Shown: positions 55,899-64,000 of the stretch, one piece after another
Layout: the number at the start of each line of letters is the position of its first letter
How positions within the stretch are numbered: the stretch's first letter is position 1
NCBI RefSeq assembly: GCF_026342435.1
Contig: NZ_JAPEMT010000001.1
Location: 2,660,501-2,724,500 of the forward strand
Direction of reading: 5' to 3'
Source: Streptomyces sp. NBC_00237
GTDB taxonomy: Bacteria > Actinomycetota > Actinomycetes > Streptomycetales > Streptomycetaceae
DNA: 64,000 nucleotides
The notes under the pieces: generated by a model
What the model saw: the letters and a program-made list of their open reading frames with translations, nothing else
What the model was told of the DNA's origin: nothing
The model's database searches: none
Position numbers and translations under genes: made by a program

Positions 55899-57977
55899 AT
55901 GCCTGCATCCGCCGTCTTCCCTCCCTCCGCACCGCTGCCGCGCACCGATGTCCCGAGCCTCGTCCTCATCGGCGCGGGCCCGCGCGGCACCGGACTGCTG
56001 GAACGCGTCGCCGCCAACCTGCCTTCCCTGTGGGGCAGTTCACGCCTCGACATCCACCTCGTCGACCCGTACCCGCCCGGCGGCGGGCGCATCTGGCGGC
56101 GCGACCAGTCGCCGCTCCTGTGGATGAACTCCCGCGCCGAGGACACCACGCTCTTCACCGACGACTCCGTGCGGATGGCGGGCCCGGTCCGCACCGGCCC
56201 GACGCTCGCCGAGTGGGTCGCCCTCGTGAGGGACGGCGCGCTTCCGAGTGTCTCCGATCCCGAAGTGCGGGCGGAGGCAGGGCGGTTGGGGCCGCGCGAC
56301 TTCGTCGGGCGCAGGGTGCAGAGCGCCTATCTGGCCTGGGCGTACGCCGAGGCGGTCGCCGCACTGCCGGAAGGGGTCCGGGTGCACGAGCACCGCACCC
56401 GGGCGCGGCGGGTCACCGGGCCGCGCGACGGACGCCAGCGCGTCTGGCTCGAAGGCCGCACGGAGCCGCTGCACGCGGACGCGGTGGTGCTCGCGCTCGG
56501 CCACCTGGACACCGAACCAGCCCCGATACGCGGCGCGTTGGAGGAGTTCGCGCGGCGGCGCGGGCTGACCCACCTGCCGCCCGCCTTCACCGCCGACGCG
56601 GACCTGACCGCCCTGCGCGGCGGGGAGCCCGTGCTCGTGCGCGGCTTCGGTCTCGCCTTCGTGGACCTCATGGTCCTGCTCACCGAAGGGCGCGGCGGGC
56701 GCTACGAGAGCGACGGGCGGGGCGAGTTGACGTACCTGCCGTCCGGACGGGAGCCGGTGCTGCACGTCGGGTCGCGGCGCGGGGTCCCGTACCGCTCCAA
56801 GCTCGGTTACGGCTGGCCGGGCGGCGAACAGCCGGTGCTGCCGCGCTTCTTCGGCCCCGAGCAGGTCGCCGCGCTCCGGGCGCGCGGCGGCGCGATCGAC
56901 TTCCGGCGCGACGTCTGGCCCCTGATCGGGAAGGAGCTCGGGTACGCCCACTACCACCGCCTCTTCACCGCCCACCCCGAACGCACCGCGCTCACCAGGG
57001 CCGACTTCGAGGAGAGGTACGCCGCCGCCGCGCCCGGCAGCGCGGAGGAGCAGGCGCTCCTGGCCTCGGCCGTGCCCGATCCGGCGGACCGGCTCGACCT
57101 CGGCGCGCTGGACCGGCCGCTGGAGGGGCGGCGCTTCGGCTCGTACGACGCGCTCCAGGCCGCGCTGCGGGATCACGTACGAGACGACCTGACGCGACGT
57201 CATGATCCGCTGCACAGCCCCGACGCGGCCGTGTTCGGCGCACTTCTCTCCGTCTACGGGCAGGTCGTCGCGCTCGGGGACCTGGGGGAGGGCGGCGAGT
57301 GGTGGCACGGCTTCTTCAGCTACCTGGGATCGGGCCCGCCGGGACCCCGGCTGCGGCAGCTGCTGGCGCTGTCCAGGGCCGGGGTCGTGCGGTTCCTCGG
57401 AGCAGGCGTGCGGATCGTCGCCGACGAGCGGCGCGGGGTCTTCCGGGCGGGGAGCGAGAGCGTGCCCGGCGCGTGGGTGGAGGCGAAGGCGCTCGTCGAG
57501 GCCCGGGTCCCGGGCACCGCGCGGCCGTCGAGCCCCCTGCTGCGGGGGCTGTACGAGGACGGGGCCGAGGCCGCCGACGGGAGCGGGCTGCTGAAGGTGG
57601 ACCCGCACGACGGACGCGTACGGGTACGGGCCGGGGGCGGCGCGGGAGCGGGGACGCACCGGCGGCGCTTCGCGCTGGGCCCGTTCACGACGGACCGCAC
57701 GGGCGCGGCGTTCAGCCGTCCGCACGGCAACGCCCCGGCCTTCCGGCAGAACGACGCGGCGGCACGGGAACTGCTGCGGTTGCTGGGCGAGCTGCGGGAC
57801 GCGCGGGGCTCGTGGGGCTCGTGGGGCGGGGAAAGGGAGCCCACCCCGGGGCCGGGGCCGGGGCCGGGGTCCGGGCCGCTCGGGGCGCGGGTGGGAGGGC
57901 CGGGGGACCCGGCCGGGGTGGGGGTGCGGTCCGGGCCGTCCCCCGTACGGGAATCGAAACGACTGAAGGGGGATTGA
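55899..57977 (+). CDS. FAD/NAD(P)-binding protein (NAD_binding_9 type)
   Basis: This is a 692-residue cytoplasmic flavoprotein. The N-terminal dinucleotide loop is VLIGAGPRGTGLLERVAANL, followed by HLVDPYPPGGGRIWRRDQS and a second nucleotide-binding region around VVLALGHLDTEP. It belongs to the broad FAD-NAD(P)-binding superfamily seen in streptomycete secondary-metabolism and peptide-modification loci. The last 60 residues are Gly/Pro-rich and disordered. ATG 55899 follows CGGAG. The next gene starts two bases after its stop, so these two are co-transcribed. The substrate is unknown. Confidence 0.8.
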   Translation: MPASAVFPPSAPLPRTDVPSLVLIGAGPRGTGLLERVAANLPSLWGSSRLDIHLVDPYPPGGGRIWRRDQSPLLWMNSRAEDTTLFTDDSVRMAGPVRTGPTLAEWVALVRDGALPSVSDPEVRAEAGRLGPRDFVGRRVQSAYLAWAYAEAVAALPEGVRVHEHRTRARRVTGPRDGRQRVWLEGRTEPLHADAVVLALGHLDTEPAPIRGALEEFARRRGLTHLPPAFTADADLTALRGGEPVLVRGFGLAFVDLMVLLTEGRGGRYESDGRGELTYLPSGREPVLHVGSRRGVPYRSKLGYGWPGGEQPVLPRFFGPEQVAALRARGGAIDFRRDVWPLIGKELGYAHYHRLFTAHPERTALTRADFEERYAAAAPGSAEEQALLASAVPDPADRLDLGALDRPLEGRRFGSYDALQAALRDHVRDDLTRRHDPLHSPDAAVFGALLSVYGQVVALGDLGEGGEWWHGFFSYLGSGPPGPRLRQLLALSRAGVVRFLGAGVRIVADERRGVFRAGSESVPGAWVEAKALVEARVPGTARPSSPLLRGLYEDGAEAADGSGLLKVDPHDGRVRVRAGGGAGAGTHRRRFALGPFTTDRTGAAFSRPHGNAPAFRQNDAAARELLRLLGELRDARGSWGSWGGEREPTPGPGPGPGSGPLGARVGGPGDPAGVGVRSGPSPVRESKRLKGD

Positions 57978-57979
57978 GC

Positions 57980-58876
57980 ATGGGTTCGGCAGTCAGCAGG
58001 CCGCTGCATCTGGGGGCGGAGATCGGCGGCGGGGGGAGCGCGGGAGCCGGGGCGGTGGCCGCCCGGGCGCGGCTGGCGGAGAGCGGGGTGCTCGACTTCG
58101 TGACCCTCTCCGGGGTGGTGCGCGCGGACGGAGGTTCCGCCGCCCTCGACGTCTTGGCCGAGGTCGCGCCGGAGACGTCCCGGATCGGGCTCGTGCCCAC
58201 GGTCGGTGTACCGCGGGGCGGGCCCAGCTCCGCACGAGAGGCTCTGGCGGTTCTCGACCGGGACGGCCGGGGGCGCGCGGGGTGGGGAGTCGACGTGTCG
58301 ACTCCGGGCGCGGAGGCGGTACTCCTCGGGCTGACCGGCGGGGCGGGGGAGCGGCCGGTGACCGTCGTGGACGTGACCGTGTGCGGCACGGGCGGGCTGG
58401 CCGTGGCCGCGTACTGCGCGGACGTCGTCGTCGTGCGCGCCTACAGCCCGGGTGAGGCCGGGGTGATGCGCGCCGACCTGCGCAGACGGGCCGCGGCTGC
58501 CGGGCGCGACCCCGACGCGCTGCGCATCCTCGCCGCCCTCTCCGTCGACCTCGCGGGCGAGCCGCACCTCGAAGTGCCGCCGTCCCTGGACGCGGAGGCG
58601 GTGCGGATCGGGCAGGACGGGGTCGCCCGCTACACCGGGGGGCCCGTCGGGCTCGCCGAGGTGCTCACCCGGTGGCAGGCGGCGGAGGTGGTGGACGGGT
58701 TCCACATCACTCCCGTCTCGCCCGACCGTGACCTGGAACGCCTGGTCAACGGCACCGTCACGCTCCTCCAGCACCGCTGTCTGCTGCGGCACTTCTACGC
58801 GGGCTCCGCCCTCCGCGACCACCTCGGGCTGCCCGGCCCGGCTCCCGCCCGGTGCGCCGCCGGGAGCCGGGCGTGA
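57980..58876 (+). CDS. luciferase-like (LLM) flavin-dependent oxidoreductase, short form
   Basis: This is a 298-residue protein resembling bacterial luciferase-like monooxygenases of the nitrilotriacetate-monooxygenase group: RPLHLGAEIGGGGSAG at the start, SGVLDFVTLSGVV, RIGLVPTVGVPRG, GWGVDVSTPGAEAV and DGFHITPVSPDRDLERLV near the end. It is shorter than usual members (over 400 residues) and lacks much of the insertion region, so it may be reduced or inactive. It follows the FAD/NAD(P) protein by two bases, which could provide reduced flavin. Confidence 0.75.
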   Translation: MGSAVSRPLHLGAEIGGGGSAGAGAVAARARLAESGVLDFVTLSGVVRADGGSAALDVLAEVAPETSRIGLVPTVGVPRGGPSSAREALAVLDRDGRGRAGWGVDVSTPGAEAVLLGLTGGAGERPVTVVDVTVCGTGGLAVAAYCADVVVVRAYSPGEAGVMRADLRRRAAAAGRDPDALRILAALSVDLAGEPHLEVPPSLDAEAVRIGQDGVARYTGGPVGLAEVLTRWQAAEVVDGFHITPVSPDRDLERLVNGTVTLLQHRCLLRHFYAGSALRDHLGLPGPAPARCAAGSRA

Positions 58877-58931
58877 CAGGGCGCTCGTCCCACACCGGCC
58901 GAACAATCCGCCGTATGGAAAGGTTGAACCC

Positions 58932-59756
58932 ATGAGCAGCAGTGATCGAACTCCGCAGACCCCGGGAGCGTACGAGACCGCGCGGCAGGACTGGCAGCGC
59001 TGGCACGAGCACCGCGTCGAGACGGTCTCCTCCCCCTACGGGCCCCTCACCCTGACCGGCACCCACTGGCTCGCCGACCACCCGGACGGCCGCATCGACG
59101 GCGTGCCGGGGCGGTGGAAGGACGCCGGTACGGAGGTCGTGCTGAGCGCCGAGGCGGCCGACGGCATCAGTGTCGACGGGAAACCGCTGGTGGGAGAGGT
59201 GAGTCTCGGCGCGGACCGGGGGCCGATTCCCGAGTCCCGGGTCTCGGCGGGGGAGCGGCGGCTCGTGGTCCTCAGCCGGGAGGGGCTGTGGGCGGTGCGC
59301 GACTTCGACCCCGCCTCCGGGGCGCGGCGGGCCTTCGCGGGCATCGAGGCCGGGGCGTACGACCCCGCGTGGGTGCTGCCCGGCCGGTTCGTCCCGTACG
59401 AGAAGAGCCGGACCGTGCAGGTGGAGAACGCCGACGGGCGCTCGCGGGGCCTCGGGCTCGCGGGCGAGGTCGTCTTCGCGCACGACGGGACCGAGCACGC
59501 GCTGCACGTCGCCGTGGAGGACGACGGCTCGCTGTGGGCGGTCCTCGCGGACGCGGGCAGCGGGGAAAGCAGCTACCGGTTCCGCTTCCTGCGGCCCGCA
59601 GCGCCGGACGCCGACGGGGTGGTGAGCGTCGACTTCAACCGGACGCTGCTGCCGCCGTGCGCGTTCGCCGACCACTTCATCTGCCCGTTCCCGCCGCCGG
59701 GCAACACGCTGCCGTTCGCGGTGCCGGTCGGAGAACTCAACACATTGACCAAGTAG
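58932..59756 (+). CDS. DUF1684 protein
   Basis: This is a 274-residue protein of the DUF1684 family. It has [20 protein letters not shown] near the start, [20 protein letters not shown] in the middle, and [40 protein letters not shown], the most conserved family block, at the end. Function is unknown; structures show a beta-rich fold. It lies 55 bases after the LLM-like gene and before a strong terminator, so it is the last gene of this three-gene unit. ATG 58932 follows AAAGG. Confidence 0.85.
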   Translation: MSSSDRTPQTPGAYETARQDWQRWHEHRVETVSSPYGPLTLTGTHWLADHPDGRIDGVPGRWKDAGTEVVLSAEAADGISVDGKPLVGEVSLGADRGPIPESRVSAGERRLVVLSREGLWAVRDFDPASGARRAFAGIEAGAYDPAWVLPGRFVPYEKSRTVQVENADGRSRGLGLAGEVVFAHDGTEHALHVAVEDDGSLWAVLADAGSGESSYRFRFLRPAAPDADGVVSVDFNRTLLPPCAFADHFICPFPPPGNTLPFAVPVGELNTLTK

Positions 59757-59788
59757 GCGAGTTGGCGTCCGCCGGGCCGGCGGACGCG

Positions 59789-59832
59789 GCGCGGCAGCCC
59801 CGGTGGCCCCCGTGGCACCGGGGCTGCCGCGC
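59789..59832 (+). terminator. strong hairpin after the DUF1684 gene
   Basis: A perfect 17-base stem (GCGCGGCAGCCCCGGTG and its complement) has a 10-base loop and no T-run. It ends the 55899-59756 unit. Confidence 0.7.
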
Positions 59833-60042
59833 GCCGTGCACCCGTACGCCCGCACACGGCCGAAACACGCCCTTGCGCGCCCCGGCGGGCGCCCGAATAC
59901 TCCCGAGACAGCGCTTGTCAGGGGCATTGCGGGACCTTCAGTGGCCACAGGGACCCGCCGCACGCCCCGGCTGCGCCTCACGGGCCCCGGGAGATTCCCC
60001 ACACCGCACCGGGCCCCCGATTCCCCTCGGGAGGAACGACAA

Positions 60043-60954
60043 GTGAGGAATGAGCGCACCACCCCACACCGCAGCGGAATGGCGAGACGCTTCCGCTTCA
60101 TGGCCGTGGCGGCAGGACTCGCCGCCACCGCCGCCGTCGCCGTACCGAGCGCCACCGCACAGCCGCACACCTCGAACGCCGCCGTGAGCGCGGCCCAGCT
60201 CGCCACCGTCGGAACCGCCGTGCTGCGCGCCGACGTCGCGGGCACCGCCTGGCACGTCGACAAAGCGACCAACACGCTGGTCGTGACCGCCGACAGCACC
60301 GTCTCCCGCGCGGAGCTCGCGCGGATCAGGGCGGCCGCCGGCGAGAACGCGCACGCCCTGCGCATCGAGCGCACCCCGGGCAAGTTCTCCAAGCTCCTGT
60401 CGGGCGGCGACGCCATCTACGCGCCCTCCTGGCGCTGCTCGCTCGGGTTCAACGTCCGCAAGGGCACCACCTACTACGCGCTGACCGCGGGCCACTGCAC
60501 CGACGGCAACCCGACCTGGTACGCCAATGCGGCCCGTACGACGAAGATCGGCCCGACCACCGGTTCCAGCTTCCCGGTCAACGACTACGGCATCCTGCGC
60601 TACGACAACGCGAACGTCCCCCACCCGGGCACGGTCGGCAGCGTCGACATCACCGGCGCGGGCAACGCCACCCTCAACATGAGCGTCACCCGGCGCGGCT
60701 CCACCACCGGCATCCACAGCGGCCGGGTCACCGGCCTGAACGCCACCGTCAACTACGGCGGCGGCGACGTCGTCTACGGCATGATCCGCACCAACGTGTG
60801 CGCCGAGCCCGGCGACAGCGGCGGCCCGCTGTACTCCGGCACCACGGCAATCGGTCTGACCTCCGGCGGCAGCGGCAACTGCTCGTCCGGCGGCACGACC
60901 TTCTTCCAGCCCGTCACCGAGGCGCTCAGCGCGTACGGGGTCACGATCTTCTAG
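60043..60954 (+). CDS. streptogrisin-type S1 serine protease
   Basis: This is a secreted protease of 303 residues. A signal peptide (about 1-40) and a short propeptide ([20 protein letters not shown]) precede the mature domain starting near [18 protein letters not shown]. The triad is in TAGHCT (His), VNDYGIL (Asp) and EPGDSGGPL (Ser), with Cys pairs typical of alpha-lytic/streptogrisin enzymes. The GTG start follows GGGAGG. Such proteases are made as zymogens and exported during morphological development. A slipin gene lies between it and a similar protease gene. Confidence 0.92.
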   Translation: MRNERTTPHRSGMARRFRFMAVAAGLAATAAVAVPSATAQPHTSNAAVSAAQLATVGTAVLRADVAGTAWHVDKATNTLVVTADSTVSRAELARIRAAAGENAHALRIERTPGKFSKLLSGGDAIYAPSWRCSLGFNVRKGTTYYALTAGHCTDGNPTWYANAARTTKIGPTTGSSFPVNDYGILRYDNANVPHPGTVGSVDITGAGNATLNMSVTRRGSTTGIHSGRVTGLNATVNYGGGDVVYGMIRTNVCAEPGDSGGPLYSGTTAIGLTSGGSGNCSSGGTTFFQPVTEALSAYGVTIF

Positions 60955-61010
60955 GTCTCCCCGGCTCCGCCCGGTCGCCGACCGGGCTCCGAAGACTGCA
61001 GCCAGCAGCA

Positions 61011-61051
61011 GACAGGCCCCCGTTCCGGACTGCTCCGGACGGGGGCCTGTC
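61011..61051 (+). terminator. hairpin after the first protease gene
   Basis: GACAGGCCCCCGT pairs with (A)CGGGGGCCTGTC through a stem of about 18 base pairs with one mismatch and a small loop, 57 bases after the stop. There is no long T-run. Confidence 0.7.
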
Positions 61052-61138
61052 GACTGCCGTCCCGCGGGGTTACCTTCTTCTCAGGACAAGTCCGGAGATA
61101 CCGGGACCTTGTGACTACTGGGACTCCAGGGGGCCGTG

Positions 61139-62170
61139 ATGGTCGAGGAGTTGGTGTTGGCGGGGGCCGGGGTGGTGAGCGCCGGCGTGGTGTACGTGAT
61201 GGCGGCGGCCCGCGTGGTCAAGCAGTACGAGCGGGGGGTGGTGTTCCGCCTCGGGCGGCTCAAGGACACCGTGCGGGGGCCGGGGTTCACCATGGTGGTG
61301 CCGTTCATCGACCGGCTCGCCAAGGTGAACATGCAGATCGTCACGATGCCCGTGCCCGCCCAGGACGGCATCACGCGCGACAACGTGACGGTGCGCGTCG
61401 ACGCCGTCATCTACTTCAAGGTCGTCGACGCGGCGGAAGCCCTGGTGCGGGTCGAGGACTACCGGTTCGCCGTCGCGCAGATGGCGCAGACCTCGCTGCG
61501 CTCCATCATCGGCAAGAGCGAGCTGGACGATCTGCTGTCCAATCGCGAACAGCTCAACCAGGGTCTTGAGTTGATGATCGACAGCCCGGCGGTGGGCTGG
61601 GGCGTGCAGATCGACCGCGTCGAGATCAAGGACGTGTCGCTGCCGGAGACCATGAAGCGGTCGATGGCCCGGCAGGCGGAGGCCGACCGGGAGCGCCGGG
61701 CGCGCGTGATCAACGCGGACGCCGAACTCCAGGCGTCGAAGAAGCTGGCGGAGGCGGCGGAAGTCATGTCCGACCAGCCCGCCGCGCTCCAACTGAGGCT
61801 GCTCCAGACGGTGGTGGCGGTCGCGGCGGAGAAGAACTCGACGCTGGTGCTGCCGTTCCCGGTGGAGCTGCTGCGGTTCCTGGAGCGGGCGGCTCCGGCT
61901 CCCGCACCGGCTCCCGCCCCGGCGCCGCCGTCCCCGTCGGAGCTGTGGCCGGAGCCCGAACCCGAGCCGGAACCCGACAGCGGTCCGGACGCCGAGCCGT
62001 GGGCGGAGCCGATCGTCGTACCCATCGAGGAACTCGCCCTGCCCGCGTACCACTTCGACGACGCGACGCGGCTGCCACCGGGCGTGCCCGAGATGCCGCC
62101 GGAGCCGCCGGAGCCGCCTACCGGGGTGGCGGATTCCGGTCCGGGGGTGACCGGTACCGGACAGGCGTAG
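61139..62170 (+). CDS. slipin (SPFH/band 7) membrane protein
   Basis: This is a 343-residue protein. One N-terminal membrane helix (VLAGAGVVSAGVVYVMAA) precedes the SPFH domain: YERGVVFRLGRLKDTVRGPG, PVPAQDGITRDNVTVRVDAV and IDRVEIKDVSLPETMKRSMARQAEAD RE. A coiled coil and a Pro/Glu-rich tail follow. Slipins form ring assemblies in membranes; no partner NfeD gene is adjacent. ATG 61139 is chosen over GTG 61136 for spacing from GGGGG. It is flanked by two streptogrisin-type protease genes. Confidence 0.9.
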   Translation: MVEELVLAGAGVVSAGVVYVMAAARVVKQYERGVVFRLGRLKDTVRGPGFTMVVPFIDRLAKVNMQIVTMPVPAQDGITRDNVTVRVDAVIYFKVVDAAEALVRVEDYRFAVAQMAQTSLRSIIGKSELDDLLSNREQLNQGLELMIDSPAVGWGVQIDRVEIKDVSLPETMKRSMARQAEADRERRARVINADAELQASKKLAEAAEVMSDQPAALQLRLLQTVVAVAAEKNSTLVLPFPVELLRFLERAAPAPAPAPAPAPPSPSELWPEPEPEPEPDSGPDAEPWAEPIVVPIEELALPAYHFDDATRLPPGVPEMPPEPPEPPTGVADSGPGVTGTGQA

Positions 62171-62399
62171 ACCTCACCCAGGGGCGGGCACCGATTGCAC
62201 GGGGTGTTCGCAACTGTGACCGGGCGTTCGCAAAACGGGCACCGCGACGGCATGTCAACAGAATGGGGGCGTGCGGTAGTTGTCGTGTGCGCGTCTGGAA
62301 GTCGACCTTGTGTGCTCCCTGTGAGCCTGTGAATAGTGGGGCCACACCCGGGCCCACCCCCACAATTCCGGGCTCGGGACCCCCCACAGGAGGTCATCT

Positions 62400-63488
62400 G
62401 TGAAGCACCGACGCATACCCAAGCGGCGCGCGGCGGCGGTAGGAACCGCCGTCGTCGCCCTGGTCGCCACGGGCATCACCTTCCAGACCGCGAACGCCAG
62501 CGAAGGCGCGGCCCCCACGCCGACGCTGAAGACCCTCTCCGTGGCGAGCGCCAACCAGCTCGCGACCTCGCTCACCAAGAAGCTCGGCGCGGACGCCGCC
62601 GGGTCGTTCTACGACGCGAAGGCCAAGGCCCTCGTCGTCAACGTCACCGACAAGGCGGCGGCGGAGGCCGTCAAGGCGGCGGGCGGGCAGGCCAGAATCG
62701 TCCAGCACACGCTGGCCGAGCTGAAGTCGGCGCGTACGGCGTTGGCGGGCAAGGCGTCCATCCCGGGTACGTCCTGGGCGACCGACCCGGTCAGCAACAA
62801 GATCGTCGTCACGGCCGACCGCACGGTGAAGGGCGCCAGCCTCGCCAAGCTCGACAAGGCGGTCAAGGCGCTCGGCTCGAAGGCGCTGCTCAAGCACTCG
62901 AAGGGGGAGTTCAAGCCCCTCGTCGCGGGCGGCGACGCCATCTACGGGGGCAGCTCCCGCTGCTCGCTCGGCTTCAACGTCACCAAGGGCGGCGAGCCGC
63001 ACTTCCTGACGGCCGGGCACTGCACCGCCGAGATCCAGAGCTGGTCGGACAAGCAGGGCGGGTCGGCGATCGGCACCACCGCCGACTCCAAGTTCCCCGG
63101 CAATGACTACGGCCTGGTGAAGTACACGGGCGACACCCCGCACCCCAGCGAGGTCAACCTCTACAACGGCAGCACCCAGGCCATCACCAAGGCCGGGGAC
63201 GCCACCGTCGGCCAGAAGGTGCAGCGCAGCGGCTCCACCACCCAGGTTCACGACGGCGAGGTCACCGGCCTCGACGCCACCGTGAACTACGGCAACGGCC
63301 AGGTCGTCAACGGGCTCATCCAGACCACGGTCTGCGCGGAGCCCGGTGACAGCGGCGGTGCGCTGTTCGCGGGCGACACGGCGCTGGGGCTGACGTCGGG
63401 GGGAAGTGGGGACTGCTCCGCGGGGGGCGAGACCTTCTTCCAGCCCGTGCCTGCTGCTCTGGCCGCGACGGGTACGCAGATCGGCTGA
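62400..63488 (+). CDS. second streptogrisin-type S1 protease with long propeptide
   Basis: This is a secreted protease of 362 residues. The signal peptide (about 1-33) is followed by a propeptide of about 140 residues with two similar units (VASANQLATSLTKKLGADAA; KIVVTADRTVKGASLAKLDK). The mature domain starts near [18 protein letters not shown]. The triad is in LTAGHCT, GNDYGLVKY and EPGDSGGAL. AGGAGGT is six bases before GTG 62400. The sequence is close to the protease at 60043 and these are probably old duplicates. A terminator follows. Confidence 0.93.
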   Translation: MKHRRIPKRRAAAVGTAVVALVATGITFQTANASEGAAPTPTLKTLSVASANQLATSLTKKLGADAAGSFYDAKAKALVVNVTDKAAAEAVKAAGGQARIVQHTLAELKSARTALAGKASIPGTSWATDPVSNKIVVTADRTVKGASLAKLDKAVKALGSKALLKHSKGEFKPLVAGGDAIYGGSSRCSLGFNVTKGGEPHFLTAGHCTAEIQSWSDKQGGSAIGTTADSKFPGNDYGLVKYTGDTPHPSEVNLYNGSTQAITKAGDATVGQKVQRSGSTTQVHDGEVTGLDATVNYGNGQVVNGLIQTTVCAEPGDSGGALFAGDTALGLTSGGSGDCSAGGETFFQPVPAALAATGTQIG

Positions 63489-63508
63489 TCCGGAGCTTGA
63501 CGGGTGAA

Positions 63509-63550
63509 CGATGAGCCCCGGTCCACCACACGGTGGGCCGGGGCTCATCG
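63509..63550 (+). terminator. hairpin terminator after second protease
   Basis: CGATGAGCCCCGG-T-CCACC pairs with GGTGG-GCCGGGGCTCATCG around an ACAC loop. It is a long stem with one mismatch, 20 bases after the stop. Confidence 0.8.
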
Positions 63551-63579
63551 CTGTGCGGGTGGGTGGCTGGGGTCACTGC

Positions 63580-63630
63580 CGGGGGCTCTGCCCCCGGACC
63601 CCCGCTCCTCAATCGCCGGAGGGGCTCAAT
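63580..63630. repeat. dispersed streptomycete intergenic repeat
   Basis: GGGGGCTCTGCCCCCGGACC followed by CCCGCTCCTCAATCGCCGGA and GGGGCTC is a sequence I recognise as widespread between genes in streptomycete genomes. Its GGGGGC/GCCCCC part and its CTCC/GGAG part can fold. It has no assigned function. Confidence 0.6.
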
Positions 63631-63887
63631 TTGTGGCTGAGGTCTCACTGTTCCAGCGAACCGGCTCCGCCGTGAGGTAGCTTGCCCGGGTTCGTGCCGT
63701 AAAGGCTGTCCGGAAGATTGCGGGCGCGTGGCCCGCCGCAGCACCCCCGCAACACTCCCTTCGCAATCCACGCACCGCGCCCATTTCCGATTTGCCGGGC
63801 GGGAGTTCGCTTGCTGTGATGGCTGCCGACCCACGGCGGAGACCCCGGCCCGTGGGCCCGTCACCGCACTTCAGGAGCACGGCAGCC

Positions 63888-64000
63888 ATGCCCGAAGCCC
63901 GTACGACGCCACCACCCCGTGGCCCCTTCGCCGACGCGGTCCGTGCCTTCCGGCGCGACCGCACCGGCATGGTCGCCCTCGCCGTGGTCGTCGGCTGTGT
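63888..64000 (+). CDS. ABC transporter permease (OppC/DppC-like), 5' part
   Basis: The frame starts at ATG 63888 with AGGAG ten bases upstream and stays open to the window end. It encodes MPEARTTPPPRGPFADAVRA, then FRRDRTGMVALAVVVGC: a short basic N-terminus followed by the start of the first membrane helix, typical of OppC N-terminal domains. The rest lies outside. Binding-protein and ATPase genes may follow. Confidence 0.6.
   Translation, partial: MPEARTTPPPRGPFADAVRAFRRDRTGMVALAVVVGC

Larger units (their letters stand above)
63489..63887. other. 399-bp gap before the permease gene
   Basis: This gap holds a terminator (63509-63550) and a common intergenic repeat (63580-63630), then about 250 bases that should include the promoter of the gene starting at 63888. 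An overlapping minus-strand frame in this region has no coding character. Confidence 0.55.

Noticed and set aside
63316..63864. 182-codon minus-strand frame at the end of the window
   Set aside because: It overlaps the protease 3' end, a terminator and a dispersed repeat, and has no motif or signal peptide.

Overview
The window is a stretch of a high-GC actinomycete chromosome, almost certainly Streptomyces. The base composition is very GC-rich, many genes start with GTG, and genes abut or overlap by 1-4 bases. Characteristic streptomycete genes are present: a small SepF-like protein of the SflA type, streptogrisin-type proteases, Rpf-like transglycosylases and a DUF5685 protein. No tRNA, rRNA, CRISPR array, insertion sequence, prophage or large biosynthetic cluster was seen.

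Layout. 1-5829: tlyA (partial), nadK, recN, an MraY-like membrane protein and a GT4 glycosyltransferase. 5882-11037: a PucR-type regulator divergent from an APC permease, then a GH15 hydrolase. 11647-22700: a conserved actinobacterial housekeeping block holding pyrG, an ADP-ribose NUDIX hydrolase, a STAND/TPR protein, alanine dehydrogenase, a ParA-family ATPase with a small partner, scpA, scpB and a large-subunit pseudouridine synthase. 22815-25268: an NAD operon (pnuC, nrtR, ADP-ribosylglycohydrolase) behind a candidate NrtR operator. 25157-28698: a minus-strand accessory run with a broken lipoprotein gene, a nucleotidyltransferase, a Rieske lipoprotein with a DUF6529 membrane partner, and an unknown membrane protein. 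29004-33824: yidB-like gene, remnant of chorismate mutase aroH, tyrA, cmk, plsC and der. 35654-37077: two tandem Rpf-like transglycosylase/LysM genes. 36974-43030: an unusual LIV-type ABC importer in which both permeases and one ATPase form a single 960-residue protein, beside a second ATPase with a Lys-to-Arg change in Walker A, a small CPIC membrane protein and divergent lipoproteins including a solute-binding protein. 43161-46369: glycosyltransferase, companion protein and WYL regulator. 46314-53959: ctaD, an I78-type inhibitor, PAP2 phosphatase, DHA2 exporter, acyl-CoA dehydrogenase behind a palindromic operator, and sflA. 54272-59756: a DUF5685 protein with a cysteine-rich tail, then a possible redox operon (FAD/NAD(P) protein, LLM-like protein, DUF1684). 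60043-63488: a slipin between two streptogrisin-type proteases. The window ends in an OppC-like permease gene.

How the genes work together. The order tlyA-nadK-recN ... pyrG-NUDIX ... parA-scpA-scpB-rluB ... cmk-der follows, as I recall it, the order in Mycobacterium tuberculosis (Rv1694-Rv1713), with streptomycete insertions between the conserved pairs. NAD metabolism recurs: NadK makes NADP, NrtR with PnuC controls salvage, and ADP-ribose is handled by two NUDIX proteins and an ADP-ribosylglycohydrolase.

The most unusual features are the fused LIV-type importer with minisatellite-encoded linkers and a degenerate second ATPase; repeated occurrence of short tandem repeats that contain a gene's stop codon; a nearly deleted aroH that keeps its overlap with tyrA; and a duplicated translation-initiation region that creates a seven-residue leader ORF ahead of the DUF6529 gene.
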